Below are positions 23,780-31,427 of a stretch of DNA of 41,951 bases, piece after piece. Made by a program: the position numbers and the translations under genes. This DNA is from an uncultured Rubrobacteraceae bacterium. GTDB taxonomy: Bacteria > Actinomycetota > Rubrobacteria > Rubrobacterales > Rubrobacteraceae. The notes beneath the pieces were generated by a model. It did no database searches and had not been told where the DNA came from. It worked only from the letters and a program-made list of their open reading frames with translations. The number at the start of each line of letters is the position of its first letter. The first letter of the stretch is position 1. Location: positions 1 to 41,951 of the forward strand of contig CADCVG010000031.1 of assembly GCA_902806075.1 (NCBI GenBank). Direction: 5' to 3'.

Positions 23780-24349
23780 TTATCCTTGAGATGCAGTTCC
23801 CTGCACCGTGACTTCGACGTTTTTTAGGGGTACTTGCTGCTCTTCGAGTACTCTCCGGATATTGTCGCGGCTGTTGGCACCGATCTCGGTAAAGTTCCCC
23901 GAAGCTGGCACCTGTATATCGCAGCCTACCTCGTAGCGGTTCTTGTCGGAGGCCAGACGGCAGGTGGAGGAGGCGGCCCCGCTCTCCCGGGCGGCGCCTT
24001 CGGCGAGGTGACGAACCGCGGTCGCCGTAATAGCAGTCTCCTGACCAGGCTCATCTTCCAGCAATGCGCGCCGCGAGAGGCGGCGTCCGAAAGTTAGCTC
24101 TCGTAGGAGCAGGTACCCGGCCAGGAGCGTCAACAGCGCCACGACGATGCCGACGATCAGCCTGACCGTGAGGTCCTCGAAGTCGGAGACGGAGATCCCG
24201 CCTAGAACGTCGAGCCCGCCCCGGTAATTGGTATATAAGTTGATCTGGTCCGCCGGGAGGACGCCGAGGCCTAACAGGAGTAGAAGCACCGGTACGGCGA
24301 TCAGCAACAGGGCCAGGATCAACATGATCAGGCGATTGAAACCGTTCAT
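23780..24349 (-). CDS. AmaP-like alkaline-shock membrane anchor protein, copy 2
   Basis: A 189-residue protein with two transmembrane helices (about 6-30 and 62-84) and a cytoplasmic C-terminal half, with a pattern like Asp23 domains (ITATAVRHLAEGAARESGA..., VGCDIQVPASGNFTEIG..., VPLKNVEVTVQG). This is the AmaP layout: two helices with an Asp23-like domain that anchors soluble Asp23 to the membrane. It overlaps the preceding gene by four bases (ATGA), showing tight coupling. It is clearly a diverged paralogue of the gene before it in the cluster. Cys129 and Cys143 are unusual in this neighbourhood of Cys-poor proteins. Confidence 0.75.
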   Translation of the reverse strand: MNGFNRLIMLILALLLIAVPVLLLLLGLGVLPADQINLYTNYRGGLDVLGGISVSDFEDLTVRLIVGIVVALLTLLAGYLLLRELTFGRRLSRRALLEDEPGQETAITATAVRHLAEGAARESGAASSTCRLASDKNRYEVGCDIQVPASGNFTEIGANSRDNIRRVLEEQQVPLKNVEVTVQGTASQG

Positions 24350-24924
24350 TTAACCCTCGTCTTTGTCTGGCGCGGGTCGGATTCCCGGACCTGCACATTG
24401 AGGTTGCCGACCGGTATGCCTACCTGGTCAAGGCGCCGCTGTATCCGGTCCCGCACGTCCGATTGCACACTCCTGGCGTTCTCTCCGGGACGGACGTTGG
24501 CCGTGACGTTTACCCTGGCCCCCGGTCTCCTCTGGGCCTTCACCTTTACATTAGACTGGAGCACCTCGTGGCTCCCCTCGACAGCGGCGTTGACCTCGTC
24601 CTCGACAGCCTTTCTCGTCACGTAGGTACCCTGTTGCATACGAACCCGGCGGGGTGAGGGGGGCTTGAACTCCAGGATCAACAACACCAGCCCCAGGAGC
24701 GCAACAAGGGCCAGCACCACGATGTCCAAGACGTCGAAACTACGGCTCTCGGCCCTCTGTACGAAGCTGTTTACGGCATCATAGAGGCCGTTCAGCCCCA
24801 GCGCGCGTGACAGATCCTCCAGATGGTAGTCCGACACGTCGAAGATGTAGAACACCACGGTCACGCCGAGGGCTACTATCCCAGCGAGGAGCAGGATGAC
24901 TATTATCCTGTTAAAGATTTTCAT
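24346..24924 (-). CDS. AmaP-like alkaline-shock membrane anchor protein, copy 1
   Basis: A 192-residue protein, beginning MKIFNRIIVILLLAGIVALG as AmaP proteins do. Helices are at about 7-28 and 67-87, followed by FKPPSPRRVRMQQGTYVTRKAVEDEVNAAVEG and a C-terminal domain of Asp23-like strands (VLQSNVKVKAQ, RVNVTANVRPG, VGNLNVQVRES). In Staphylococcus AmaP recruits Asp23 to the membrane and the pair responds to cell-envelope stress. It overlaps the small Asp23-like gene by 14 bases and the next AmaP gene by four, so the five genes form one operon. Confidence 0.78.
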   Translation of the reverse strand: MKIFNRIIVILLLAGIVALGVTVVFYIFDVSDYHLEDLSRALGLNGLYDAVNSFVQRAESRSFDVLDIVVLALVALLGLVLLILEFKPPSPRRVRMQQGTYVTRKAVEDEVNAAVEGSHEVLQSNVKVKAQRRPGARVNVTANVRPGENARSVQSDVRDRIQRRLDQVGIPVGNLNVQVRESDPRQTKTRVK

Positions 24925-25216
24925 CCTGGACCACCTCTATGTCCTCGACTACCACCATCGCCGGGCGACCGCCTGCTTTCGATGTCGCGCGCTGGCGAAC
25001 CCGTTCGGCGAGGGCTTGGAGCGGCTCGGACGGCGGATAGTTGGCTACTATGTGTACTCTCACTTCGTTGGGGCTTACGACCACCCCGGTCACCTTCTCG
25101 CCTGCGCCATAGGTTGCGGCCTCGGCCCAGCGTCCGGTGCCCAGAGAGGCCACCCCTTCGGTGGCAAGGGCCGCGTCTTGTACGGCCCTTGCCATTTGTA
25201 TTAGGTCGTCTGCCAA
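24911..25216 (-). CDS. Small Asp23-like protein
   Basis: A 101-residue soluble protein. MARAVQDAALATEGVASLGTG, AATYGAGEKVTGVVV, NEVRVHIVANYPPSEPLQAL, AERVRQRA and AMVVVEDIEVV follow the helix-strand order of the Asp23/Gls24 fold: a first helix, the conserved GV, then a strand, helix and final strand. It is shorter than full Asp23 and more diverged, so it may be a partner rather than a duplicate. It lies 32 bases after the stop of the Asp23 gene and overlaps the AmaP-like gene. It carries no membrane segment. Confidence 0.65.
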   Translation of the reverse strand: MADDLIQMARAVQDAALATEGVASLGTGRWAEAATYGAGEKVTGVVVSPNEVRVHIVANYPPSEPLQALAERVRQRATSKAGGRPAMVVVEDIEVVQDENL

Positions 25217-25248
25217 GGCGAACCTCGTCTATCTCTAGGTTGCGGTCT

Positions 25249-25725
25249 CTACCGGACCCTCTGCTCTTGCTCGGCCTGCTGCTGCTGTTGCTGCTCGATC
25301 TCGCGCTGACGCTGCTGTTGCTGCTCTTGCTCGGGGAAGAACACGTCGTTGACCGAGATATTCACCTCGGTGACTCTCAAGCCCACGAGGCTCTCGACCC
25401 GGTTGATAATATTCCTCCGCACGGCCTCGGCAACCTGGGGGATGGATTTGCCGTAGGCGACCGTCAGCGTAGCGTCGACAGCGGTCTCTACCTCGCCGAC
25501 CTCGACCGAGACCCCACGGGACTCGCCGCCGCCACCGCCGATGCCGGGGACGCTGCTCAAAAAGCTTCCGATAGCCTGGCCGGTGCCGCCGCCCATCCGC
25601 ACGCCGTCTACCTCTTGCGCGGCGATGCCGGCGATCTTGGAGACGACACCGTCCTCTATCCTGGTGCCGCCACGCTCTGTCTGGAGCGGGCTGTCCTGCT
25701 GCTGTTGGCTCCTCTGCTCACTCAT
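25249..25725 (-). CDS. Asp23/Gls24 family envelope stress protein
   Basis: A 158-residue soluble protein heading the cluster. The core is typical Asp23: RIEDGVVSKIAGIAAQEVDG, a Gly-rich insertion, VSVEVGEVETAVDATLTVAY, then IPQVAEAVRRNIINRVESLV and LRVTEVNISVNDVFF. Unusual are the N-terminal Ser/Gln run and a C-terminal tail of about 35 residues rich in Gln, Glu and Arg, which suggests a self-assembling or filament-forming tail. The ATG at 25725 is preceded by AAGGAGAG. Asp23 proteins sit under the membrane and are induced by alkaline, osmotic or wall stress, often under a general-stress sigma factor; an RsbW-like protein is encoded at 14.6 kb. Confidence 0.85.
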   Translation of the reverse strand: MSEQRSQQQQDSPLQTERGGTRIEDGVVSKIAGIAAQEVDGVRMGGGTGQAIGSFLSSVPGIGGGGGESRGVSVEVGEVETAVDATLTVAYGKSIPQVAEAVRRNIINRVESLVGLRVTEVNISVNDVFFPEQEQQQQRQREIEQQQQQQAEQEQRVR

Positions 25726-25801
25726 GTTCTCTCCTTACTCGCTTACTCACAATAAGACTTGCCTGCCCTCGTCAACCCCGCCTACAAACATGCCCGGGAC
25801 A

Positions 25802-26074
25802 CTATGCGGTCCGGCGTGTGATCAGCCTGTACAAGACCAGGAGGATAATGGACCCCAAAGTGGCCACTAAGATGGAGCCGAGAAGACCTGTCGAGTTGGG
25901 ATTTGCCAGCCCCAAAAGGTTGTAAACGATCAACCATCCAATGAAAGAGCCGGCGATGCCTATGACGATGGTCAACAGAACTCCCCCCGGGTCCGGCCCC
26001 GGCATGGCTATCTTCGCCAACACACCAGCGATGAGCCCCACTACGATAAGGACTATTACGGCTGATACATCCAC
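25802..26074 (-). CDS. GlsB/YeaQ/YmgE family small membrane protein
   Basis: A 90-residue protein with three transmembrane helices (about 3-20, 28-48, 60-80), with the family pattern GLIAGVLAKIAMPG, ILLTIVIGIAGSFIGWLI-like, and TGLLGSILVATLGSIILLVLYR. It is often called transglycosylase-associated, and in enterococci GlsB goes with Gls24 (Asp23) as a stress pair. Start: GTG 26074, because GGGAGGTGAG lies about ten bases before it. The ATG at 26098 has no ribosome site and would place this site inside the gene. It is 76 bases upstream of the Asp23 gene on the same strand, so probably part of the same stress unit. Confidence 0.85.
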   Translation of the reverse strand: MDVSAVIVLIVVGLIAGVLAKIAMPGPDPGGVLLTIVIGIAGSFIGWLIVYNLLGLANPNSTGLLGSILVATLGSIILLVLYRLITRRTA

Positions 26075-26200
26075 AGCTTTCTCACCTCCCCTCCTCATGC
26101 CATCGTACTTTATGCTGCCGGATCACAGCAATATAGCCTAAAGTCGTGCTACACGCTGTCCTCTTACCCCGGCGTTGTGCCTTGTAAACGCGCTTGCGGG

Positions 26201-27565
26201 TCAAGAGAGGAGTCCCTGCAGGGCGGGTGCGACGAAGGCCAGGGCGAAGAGGACCGCGGTGCCGTAGAGCAAGGGGTGGACCTCGCCGGGCCTGCCGCGG
26301 GCGAGCTTTATAAGCACGTAGGAGATGAAGCCGAAGCCGATCCCGTAGGCGATATTGAAGGTCAGAGGCAGGGTCAGGATGGTCAGGAAGGCGGGGATCG
26401 CCTCATCCGACCTATCCCAGGGGATAAAGCGCACCGCCGTCATCATCAGGAAGCCGACCACGATCAGGGCTGGCGCCGTGACGGGGGAGACGAAGATATC
26501 CTGCCCCTCGGGACCGGGTATAGGTATCGACCGGCCTATAACCTCTATGATGGGCGAGAACGGCAGCGCGAGCAGGAAGAGGATGCCCACGACCACGCTC
26601 GTCAATCCCGTCCGGCCGCCCTCGGCCACACCCGAGCCGCTCTCGATGTAGCTGGTGACGGAGCTCGCGCCCGCAGCCCCGCCCCCGACCGCCGCCAGGG
26701 AGTCCACGAGCAGCACCCTCTTGGTGTCCGGCAACCGGCCCTCCTCGTCCAGGAGCTTCGCCTCCTGGCCGACCGCGATCACTGTCCCCATCGTATCGAA
26801 GAAGTCCGTCATGAACAGGGCGAAGATGACCGGCACGAGCGAGAGTTGCAACACGTCTGGTAGCGCCAACACCCCGCCGCCTATCGTCGAGGTATCGAAA
26901 TTAAAGGAGGCGATCGATCCGGGGAGCGGCACCAGACCAAAGACGATGCCGGCCAGCCCGGTCAGGAGGATGCCTATTATAAGGCCGCCCCTTATTCCAC
27001 GGGCCACGAGCGCCAGGGTCAGGGCGAGCCCGAAGGCCGCGAGCAGGACGGGTCCCTGCGTAAAGTCCCCGAGCTTCACATAGGTGACGGGGTCCGGCAC
27101 CACGATGCCGGCGTTCTTGAGGCCGACGAACGCAATGAACAGCCCGATGCCGACTGCGATCGCGAACTTCAGGGAGAGTGGGATGGCGTTGAGCACGGCC
27201 TCGCGCAGGTTGGTAAGTACCATGATCGTTACGAGCAGGCCCTCCACGATCACGGCCGCCATCGCTGTCTGCCAGGTGAGCCCGAGGCCCAGGATCAGGG
27301 TAAAGGCCACGATCGCGTTCAGGCCGAGCCCGGAGGCGAGTGCGACCGGGAAGTTCGCGAAGACGCCCATCGCTATGCTCGCCGCCGCCGCCGCGACGCA
27401 GGTGGCGAAGAACACGCCCGACACCGGGAGGCCGGTCCCTTCGGTGCCGAGGATGGCTGGGTTGACGAAGATGATGTAGGCCATCGTCATAAAGGTCGTA
27501 AGCCCGGCGATCACCTCTGTCCGGAAGTTAGTACCCCGCTCGAAGAACTTGAAGAAACCGTCCAA
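26201..27565 (-). CDS. NCS2 family purine permease (AzgA-like, adenine/guanine/hypoxanthine)
   Basis: A 454-residue proton-driven nucleobase transporter with 12-14 membrane segments. AzgA-like features: FFKFFERGTNFRTEVIAGLT TFMTMAYIIFVNP at the N-terminus, ASGLGLNAIVAF, FALFMTDFFDTMGTVIAVG (the central catalytic-Glu/Asp helix region of the group) and ASSVTSYIESGSGVAEGGRTGLTS. TTG 27565 is taken as the start because AAGGGGAG precedes it and the protein then begins just where AzgA proteins do. The frame is open to 27691, but that stretch contains the promoter. It is a single-gene unit. The substrate is predicted from the subfamily only. Confidence 0.9.
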   Translation of the reverse strand: MDGFFKFFERGTNFRTEVIAGLTTFMTMAYIIFVNPAILGTEGTGLPVSGVFFATCVAAAAASIAMGVFANFPVALASGLGLNAIVAFTLILGLGLTWQTAMAAVIVEGLLVTIMVLTNLREAVLNAIPLSLKFAIAVGIGLFIAFVGLKNAGIVVPDPVTYVKLGDFTQGPVLLAAFGLALTLALVARGIRGGLIIGILLTGLAGIVFGLVPLPGSIASFNFDTSTIGGGVLALPDVLQLSLVPVIFALFMTDFFDTMGTVIAVGQEAKLLDEEGRLPDTKRVLLVDSLAAVGGGAAGASSVTSYIESGSGVAEGGRTGLTSVVVGILFLLALPFSPIIEVIGRSIPIPGPEGQDIFVSPVTAPALIVVGFLMMTAVRFIPWDRSDEAIPAFLTILTLPLTFNIAYGIGFGFISYVLIKLARGRPGEVHPLLYGTAVLFALAFVAPALQGLLS

Positions 27566-27607
27566 TATCTTTCTCCCCTTTTGAGACTGCTCTCTGTGCT
27601 TGCGGCC

Positions 27608-27661
27608 AATATAGCCAGCCAGTTGCGGGGTGTCTACTCGTTTAGTGGCCAGTTTTAGTGG
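27608..27661 (-). promoter_or_regulatory. Promoter and direct repeats upstream of the purine permease gene
   Basis: On the minus strand, TAGACA (27636-27631), a 17-base spacer and TATATT (27613-27608) form a good sigma-70 promoter, giving a leader of about 35 bases to TTG 27565. Directly upstream of the -35 box are two copies of TTTAGTGG (27641-27648 and 27654-27661, plus-strand reading), 13 bases apart; these could bind an activator. No purine riboswitch was seen in the leader. Confidence 0.6.
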
Positions 27662-27764
27662 AGGGGTTAGACAAGGAGCCGCGAGCCACACGGCGGTACC
27701 GGAGATCCGCGCCGCGAACGACGTACTTTACTGTTTTAACGGTCGGTGTTGGCCATCCACGTTC

Positions 27765-27789
27765 GAAAAGACCCCAAGTGCCGCGGGGT
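27765..27789 (-). terminator. Terminator-like hairpin after the two-helix membrane protein gene
   Basis: Minus strand ACCCC, nine-base loop, GGGGT, followed by CTTTTC, about 25 bases after the stop at 27815. The short stem makes it a modest candidate. Confidence 0.4.
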
Positions 27790-27814
27790 GAAAACGACTA
27801 CTGACGACTAAAAA

Positions 27815-28492
27815 CTACAAGCCGATGAAGGGCTTGTTCTTCTTCCAGGCGAGCCAGGCTACAGAGACGATTCCGAGCCCGATAATGGCCGAGTATGCCG
27901 GGAAGATCTGGCGGTAGTACTCCGGGGTGTCGCCGGTCTCTATGACCGGGATGGACTCGTCCTGGGGAAGGCCGGCCGTCTCCAGCCCGGCCTGGGTGGT
28001 GTCGTGGAAGATAGCGGTGCCCACGGTTGCGAGCTTGCCGCGCCAGACCTGTTCGCCGGTCTCGGTCGTGTCCGGTGGTGTTTGGGCGATTTGCACGATG
28101 AAGTTGTCGCCGGTCTCTTCGAGCCCGAAGTAGAAATAGAAGGCGCTGTATCGTTGGGAGAAGCCTATCCCGGACTCGGGCGTGCCTACCTGGTCGGGGT
28201 CGGGGCCGAAGTCCGGGGTACCCGTGATCTCGACGTAGTCGCCGAGCTCGATACCTGCCGGCAGCTCGCCATTGTTGATCTGCTCTACGCTAAGGACTAT
28301 CGGTTCGCCCTCTAACCCGTAGGAGAAGTTCGCGGCGGTGGTGGTAGCGCCGAAGGTGAAGACCATGACCATAAACAGACGGGCGAGGAGAGAGGAGTTA
28401 CGCCGGATCCAGGCCCCAAGCCCCGGCTCTTCATAGTGGTCGTAGGACTCCGGCTCATGGCCTAAGATCTTTCGCTGATTGCGAGTATCCAT
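27815..28492 (-). CDS. Unknown membrane protein with an external domain between two helices
   Basis: A 225-residue protein that I do not recognise. A hydrophilic start (MDTRNQRKILGHEPESYDHY) is followed by a transmembrane helix about 35-57, an acidic external domain of about 140 residues (YVEITGTPDFGPDPDQVGTP, FYFYFGLEETGDNFIVQIAQ, TTETGEQVWRGKLATVGTAI) and a second helix about 200-218 before the tail WKKNKPFIGL. No Cys and no metal or active-site motif can be seen. The ATG at 28492 is the first sensible start. The frame is open to 28855, but that part is Arg/Ser-rich shadow of the divergent gene. No good ribosome site precedes it. It lies divergently from the respiratory operon, 133 bases away. 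Confidence 0.7.
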   Translation of the reverse strand: MDTRNQRKILGHEPESYDHYEEPGLGAWIRRNSSLLARLFMVMVFTFGATTTAANFSYGLEGEPIVLSVEQINNGELPAGIELGDYVEITGTPDFGPDPDQVGTPESGIGFSQRYSAFYFYFGLEETGDNFIVQIAQTPPDTTETGEQVWRGKLATVGTAIFHDTTQAGLETAGLPQDESIPVIETGDTPEYYRQIFPAYSAIIGLGIVSVAWLAWKKNKPFIGL

Positions 28493-28625
28493 TGTCAATA
28501 GTTTAACCGAATGTGGGGGGCAGTATAGGTGTACTTTCACAGCGGCCCTCCTGCTATGTACGGAGAATGTGAACGCGATACCGGCGGAGCGTAGGTAGGG
28601 CTGGTGTACCGGGGAGTAAACCGCT

Positions 28626-29345
28626 ATGCTGGTGCACGGCTTGAGGAGGACTTGCCGGGCCGTGCAGAGGTTCTTCACAAAGGTGAGGGGTAGGGTTTTG
28701 GAGAAAGAGCGGGAGGTTTCGGGAGCGGGTTCCGAAGAGCGCGCACCCGAGTACACCATCGTAGGGGTTGTAGGCGACGGCGCCGAGCTCAATCGGGCGG
28801 TCAGGGAGATCCGGGATCTCGGTGTGAGCAAGGACGACCTCACGGTCATTCTCAAGCGCCAGGACCCCGACGAGCCCGAGCCGTTCCCGGAGGGGACGCG
28901 TTACATCGTGATCCCCGATGACAGGCGAGGCCTCGAGGTTCCGGTCGGTTTCGCCATAGCCTTCGTGCTCCTGGGGCTGTTCTTCGTCGCTGTCGTGCCC
29001 TCCATAGGCGTACCGACGCTCCTGGTATTCATCTCTCTGGCCGCGGTACTTCTGGCCGGGTCGTTCACGAGGGTCGGGGCCCAGCCGATACTCACCGACA
29101 TGGAGGCGCCCAGGGAAGAGGCCGGCAGCTGGAACGACGAGTTCGAGATGGGTAGAGTCTTAATCTTCGCCATGACCCGGGAGCGGCGCCTTATACGGCC
29201 GATGCGGGAGATCATGCAGGCCAACGGTGCCGACTACTACATAGTGGAGGGACGGCTCGAGCCGCGGGCGGTGGCCCAGGCCGTCTTGCATAGGGCCGGT
29301 CCGAACGAGCGTGGGGGGTCCGTGATGGGCGCCCAAGGTACCTAG
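28626..29345 (+). CDS. Membrane protein with two YflT/DUF1269-like halves, first gene of the respiratory operon
   Basis: A 239-residue protein: a basic N-terminus, a first soluble part about 43-98 (YTIVGVVGDGAELNRAVREI, RDLGVSKDDLTVIL), a membrane hairpin (helices about 106-124 and 128-146), then a second soluble part about 170-222 (VLIFAMTRERRLIRPMREIM, NGADYYIVEGR). Both soluble parts have the strand-helix-strand pattern of general-stress YflT/DUF1269 domains, in which a Gly-rich FxxxxxA..AV..L...G hairpin sits next to membrane helices. The similarity is by eye only. GGGGAG precedes the ATG by nine bases. The CydA-like gene follows 17 bases later, so it is likely co-transcribed and may help assemble or regulate the complex. 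Confidence 0.65.
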   Translation: MLVHGLRRTCRAVQRFFTKVRGRVLEKEREVSGAGSEERAPEYTIVGVVGDGAELNRAVREIRDLGVSKDDLTVILKRQDPDEPEPFPEGTRYIVIPDDRRGLEVPVGFAIAFVLLGLFFVAVVPSIGVPTLLVFISLAAVLLAGSFTRVGAQPILTDMEAPREEAGSWNDEFEMGRVLIFAMTRERRLIRPMREIMQANGADYYIVEGRLEPRAVAQAVLHRAGPNERGGSVMGAQGT

Positions 29346-29362
29346 AAGGAGTTCTATAAAGG

Positions 29363-30685
29363 ATGAGTCTGATCACGACTTGGGCGAGCCTATACTACCT
29401 CCTGGCTCAGATAGACCTCTCGGGCTTTAATTTTCCCGGAGGTGTTCGGGCCTTTACTGGCGTGACGATGCTCACGCACATGTTCTTCGCTGAGTTGTTC
29501 GTCGGGTTCGCTATAGCGGCGCCCGTCTTGCAGGCGTGGGGGGCGCGGACCGGTAGTCCCCGGATGGACCGCCTTGCCCACTCCATGGCACGCTTCAACG
29601 TCCTCACCTTCTCGGCCGGCGCCACGTTCGCGGTGTTGTTCCTGGTCTTGCTTGTTGGCTTCTATCCGAGGCTCACGGCGGCACTCTTTACGCAGTTCTT
29701 CTACATTATCGTGATCGCGATGGCCTCGATGATGCTCGCGCTATGGGGGATGTACTCCTACTACTACAAGTGGGACCGCTATAGCGTCCTCAACAAGCGA
29801 AAGCACGCGCTCCTCGGATTCACGATGGGGGGGTTCATCTGGGTGTGGATGGTACTCATGACCGGTATAGACACGTACATGACCACGGGCGGCGGTCCGA
29901 ACGCCGAGGTTGGCTCGGATGGCGCGCTCACCTCCTTCGGGGCCTCCCTAACCGGGCTCTTCAATCCTATGTTCGTCGAGATGATCGTGCACCGTACCTT
30001 CGCCAACCTCTCCTGGCCGGCCTTCGCCCTCGCCGCGTGGGCGGCCTTCCATTACATTCGCGCCAAGTCCGAGTCCGATAAGGCCTTCTACGACTGGTCC
30101 ACCTCTGTGGGTCTTACCTGGGGGGTGGGTTTCCTGCTCTTGCAGCCCATCGGGGGGTTCTTGATCGCCTACTCGATGAAGTCGGCCGGCGGATACGATA
30201 GGCTCATGGGTACGGGTTCGGGTAGCACCTTCACCTCCAGCCTGCTCTATTACAACCTGGCGATGGTCGTCGGGCTTTTTGTGCTCTCGAGTATCGCGAT
30301 GTATATGGGGGCGGGGAGGCACCCGGAGCGCGCGGGGCGGCGGCCCATACAGCTCTTCGGGCTCATCGCGGCGTTCGCGGGGGTGTACGCTATCTCGCCC
30401 CTCGCTAACTTCCCGTTCTTCTACATGCGATACATCATGATCCTGGTCATGCTCCTTGCGACCGCCGGGGCGTTCTACGCCTACGTGCGGGGCCGGATGC
30501 GCTTCAAGTACGGCAGCCCAGGCACAGGTTACCGGGTGACCCTGCTGGCCCTGGGCGTGCTAGCGGCGACGACGGCTCTCAGCATGGGCTGGATGAAGTC
30601 GAACTCGAGGGTGCCGGAAACGATATATAATCAGCCACAATTTACGGTGGAGACCGAGACGCCGCCGGGCGGCTTCGGCCAGTAG
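29363..30685 (+). CDS. Cytochrome bd subunit I-like protein (CydA-like), first copy
   Basis: A 440-residue integral membrane protein with nine or ten hydrophobic segments. It has CydA-like features: H39 in TMLTHMFFAELFVGF at the position of the first haem ligand (E. coli H19), and H210 in MIVHRTFANLSWPAF at the position of the b558 ligand (H186). The Q-loop motif of quinol oxidases (QPxKxAAxE) and the GWxxxExGRQPW motif are missing; the latter appears degenerate as GWMKSNSRVPETIYN. It is therefore a divergent bd-superfamily member of the CydB-less class known from comparative genomics. It is paralogous to the protein at 32820-34154 (shared HRxxxNxS, YDW and GFLxLQPxxG patterns). AAGGAG precedes the ATG. 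The Rieske gene follows 30 bases on. Confidence 0.8.
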   Translation: MSLITTWASLYYLLAQIDLSGFNFPGGVRAFTGVTMLTHMFFAELFVGFAIAAPVLQAWGARTGSPRMDRLAHSMARFNVLTFSAGATFAVLFLVLLVGFYPRLTAALFTQFFYIIVIAMASMMLALWGMYSYYYKWDRYSVLNKRKHALLGFTMGGFIWVWMVLMTGIDTYMTTGGGPNAEVGSDGALTSFGASLTGLFNPMFVEMIVHRTFANLSWPAFALAAWAAFHYIRAKSESDKAFYDWSTSVGLTWGVGFLLLQPIGGFLIAYSMKSAGGYDRLMGTGSGSTFTSSLLYYNLAMVVGLFVLSSIAMYMGAGRHPERAGRRPIQLFGLIAAFAGVYAISPLANFPFFYMRYIMILVMLLATAGAFYAYVRGRMRFKYGSPGTGYRVTLLALGVLAATTALSMGWMKSNSRVPETIYNQPQFTVETETPPGGFGQ

Positions 30686-30715
30686 CCCGGAGCAATCTAG
30701 AAGGGACCAGAGAGG

Positions 30716-31414
30716 TTGGCAGAGCTACAGAAAGATCCGATCACCCGCAAGGACTTCCTGAGTTTCGGGATCCTCGGGACTATAACGGGGGCGATCCTGA
30801 CTATACCTCCGGCGGCATTCATCCTGGGACCCGTGATAAAGACCGACGTTTTGGGCCAGACCGACGTCCCCAGCGGGCCCGACGACTGGCACGAGGTCGG
30901 GTCGATAACCGAGGTGCCGGTGGAGGAACCGAAGGTCTTCGTGGTCGATTTCCCGGTGAACCAGATTTACGGGGATAGGAAGATCCAGGAGGAGAGTGGC
31001 CTCTCTACGGAAGAGTTCGTAGTGGAGAGCGCCATCTGGCTCTCCTGGCAGCACGAGATCCTCGAGGGTGGTGAGTACGGGCAGAGCTATCGTCCTGCTT
31101 TCCTCGACGACTACGACGGGGGGACGCTCACCCAGGCCCAGATCGAGGAGATCCAGGGTAACCTCAAGGTCCTCAGTAGCTCTTGCGCACATCTGGGGTG
31201 TCCGGTGCGCTGGATCGTCAAGGAGGGCGCGGGGGAGTTCCTCTGCCCGTGCCACGGTGGTATCTACAACATAAACGGCCAGTACGTCGGAGGGCCGCCA
31301 CCACGAGGGATGTACGAGTACACCTACGAGGTGCGCGAGGACGGCAGGATCTACGTCAGGCACGAGTTCGACATCGAGGAGGGCCTGGACGTGCAGAAGC
31401 CCTATGTGATCTAG
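30716..31414 (+). CDS. Rieske [2Fe-2S] iron-sulfur subunit
   Basis: A 232-residue protein anchored by one N-terminal helix (about 16-38; RKDFLSFGILGTITGAILTI). The Rieske centre is complete: CAHLGC (C157, H159, C162) and CPCHGG (C177, C179, H180), so the four cluster ligands and the disulfide pair are present. It passes electrons from quinol at the Qo site of cytochrome b to the next acceptor. A long segment between the anchor and the cluster (about 60-140) contains a Trp-rich insertion (AIWLSWQHEILEGG) not seen in ordinary Rieske proteins. The start is TTG 30716 with AGAGAGG ahead of it. Cytochrome b follows 13 bases later. No cytochrome c gene follows. Confidence 0.92.
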   Translation: MAELQKDPITRKDFLSFGILGTITGAILTIPPAAFILGPVIKTDVLGQTDVPSGPDDWHEVGSITEVPVEEPKVFVVDFPVNQIYGDRKIQEESGLSTEEFVVESAIWLSWQHEILEGGEYGQSYRPAFLDDYDGGTLTQAQIEEIQGNLKVLSSSCAHLGCPVRWIVKEGAGEFLCPCHGGIYNINGQYVGGPPPRGMYEYTYEVREDGRIYVRHEFDIEEGLDVQKPYVI

Positions 31415-31427
31415 AGAGGGGTTTGAA

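Noticed and set aside
27566-27700. Purine riboswitch before the NCS2 permease
   Set aside because: The leader from the predicted TSS is only about 35 bases and no purine-aptamer core was seen.
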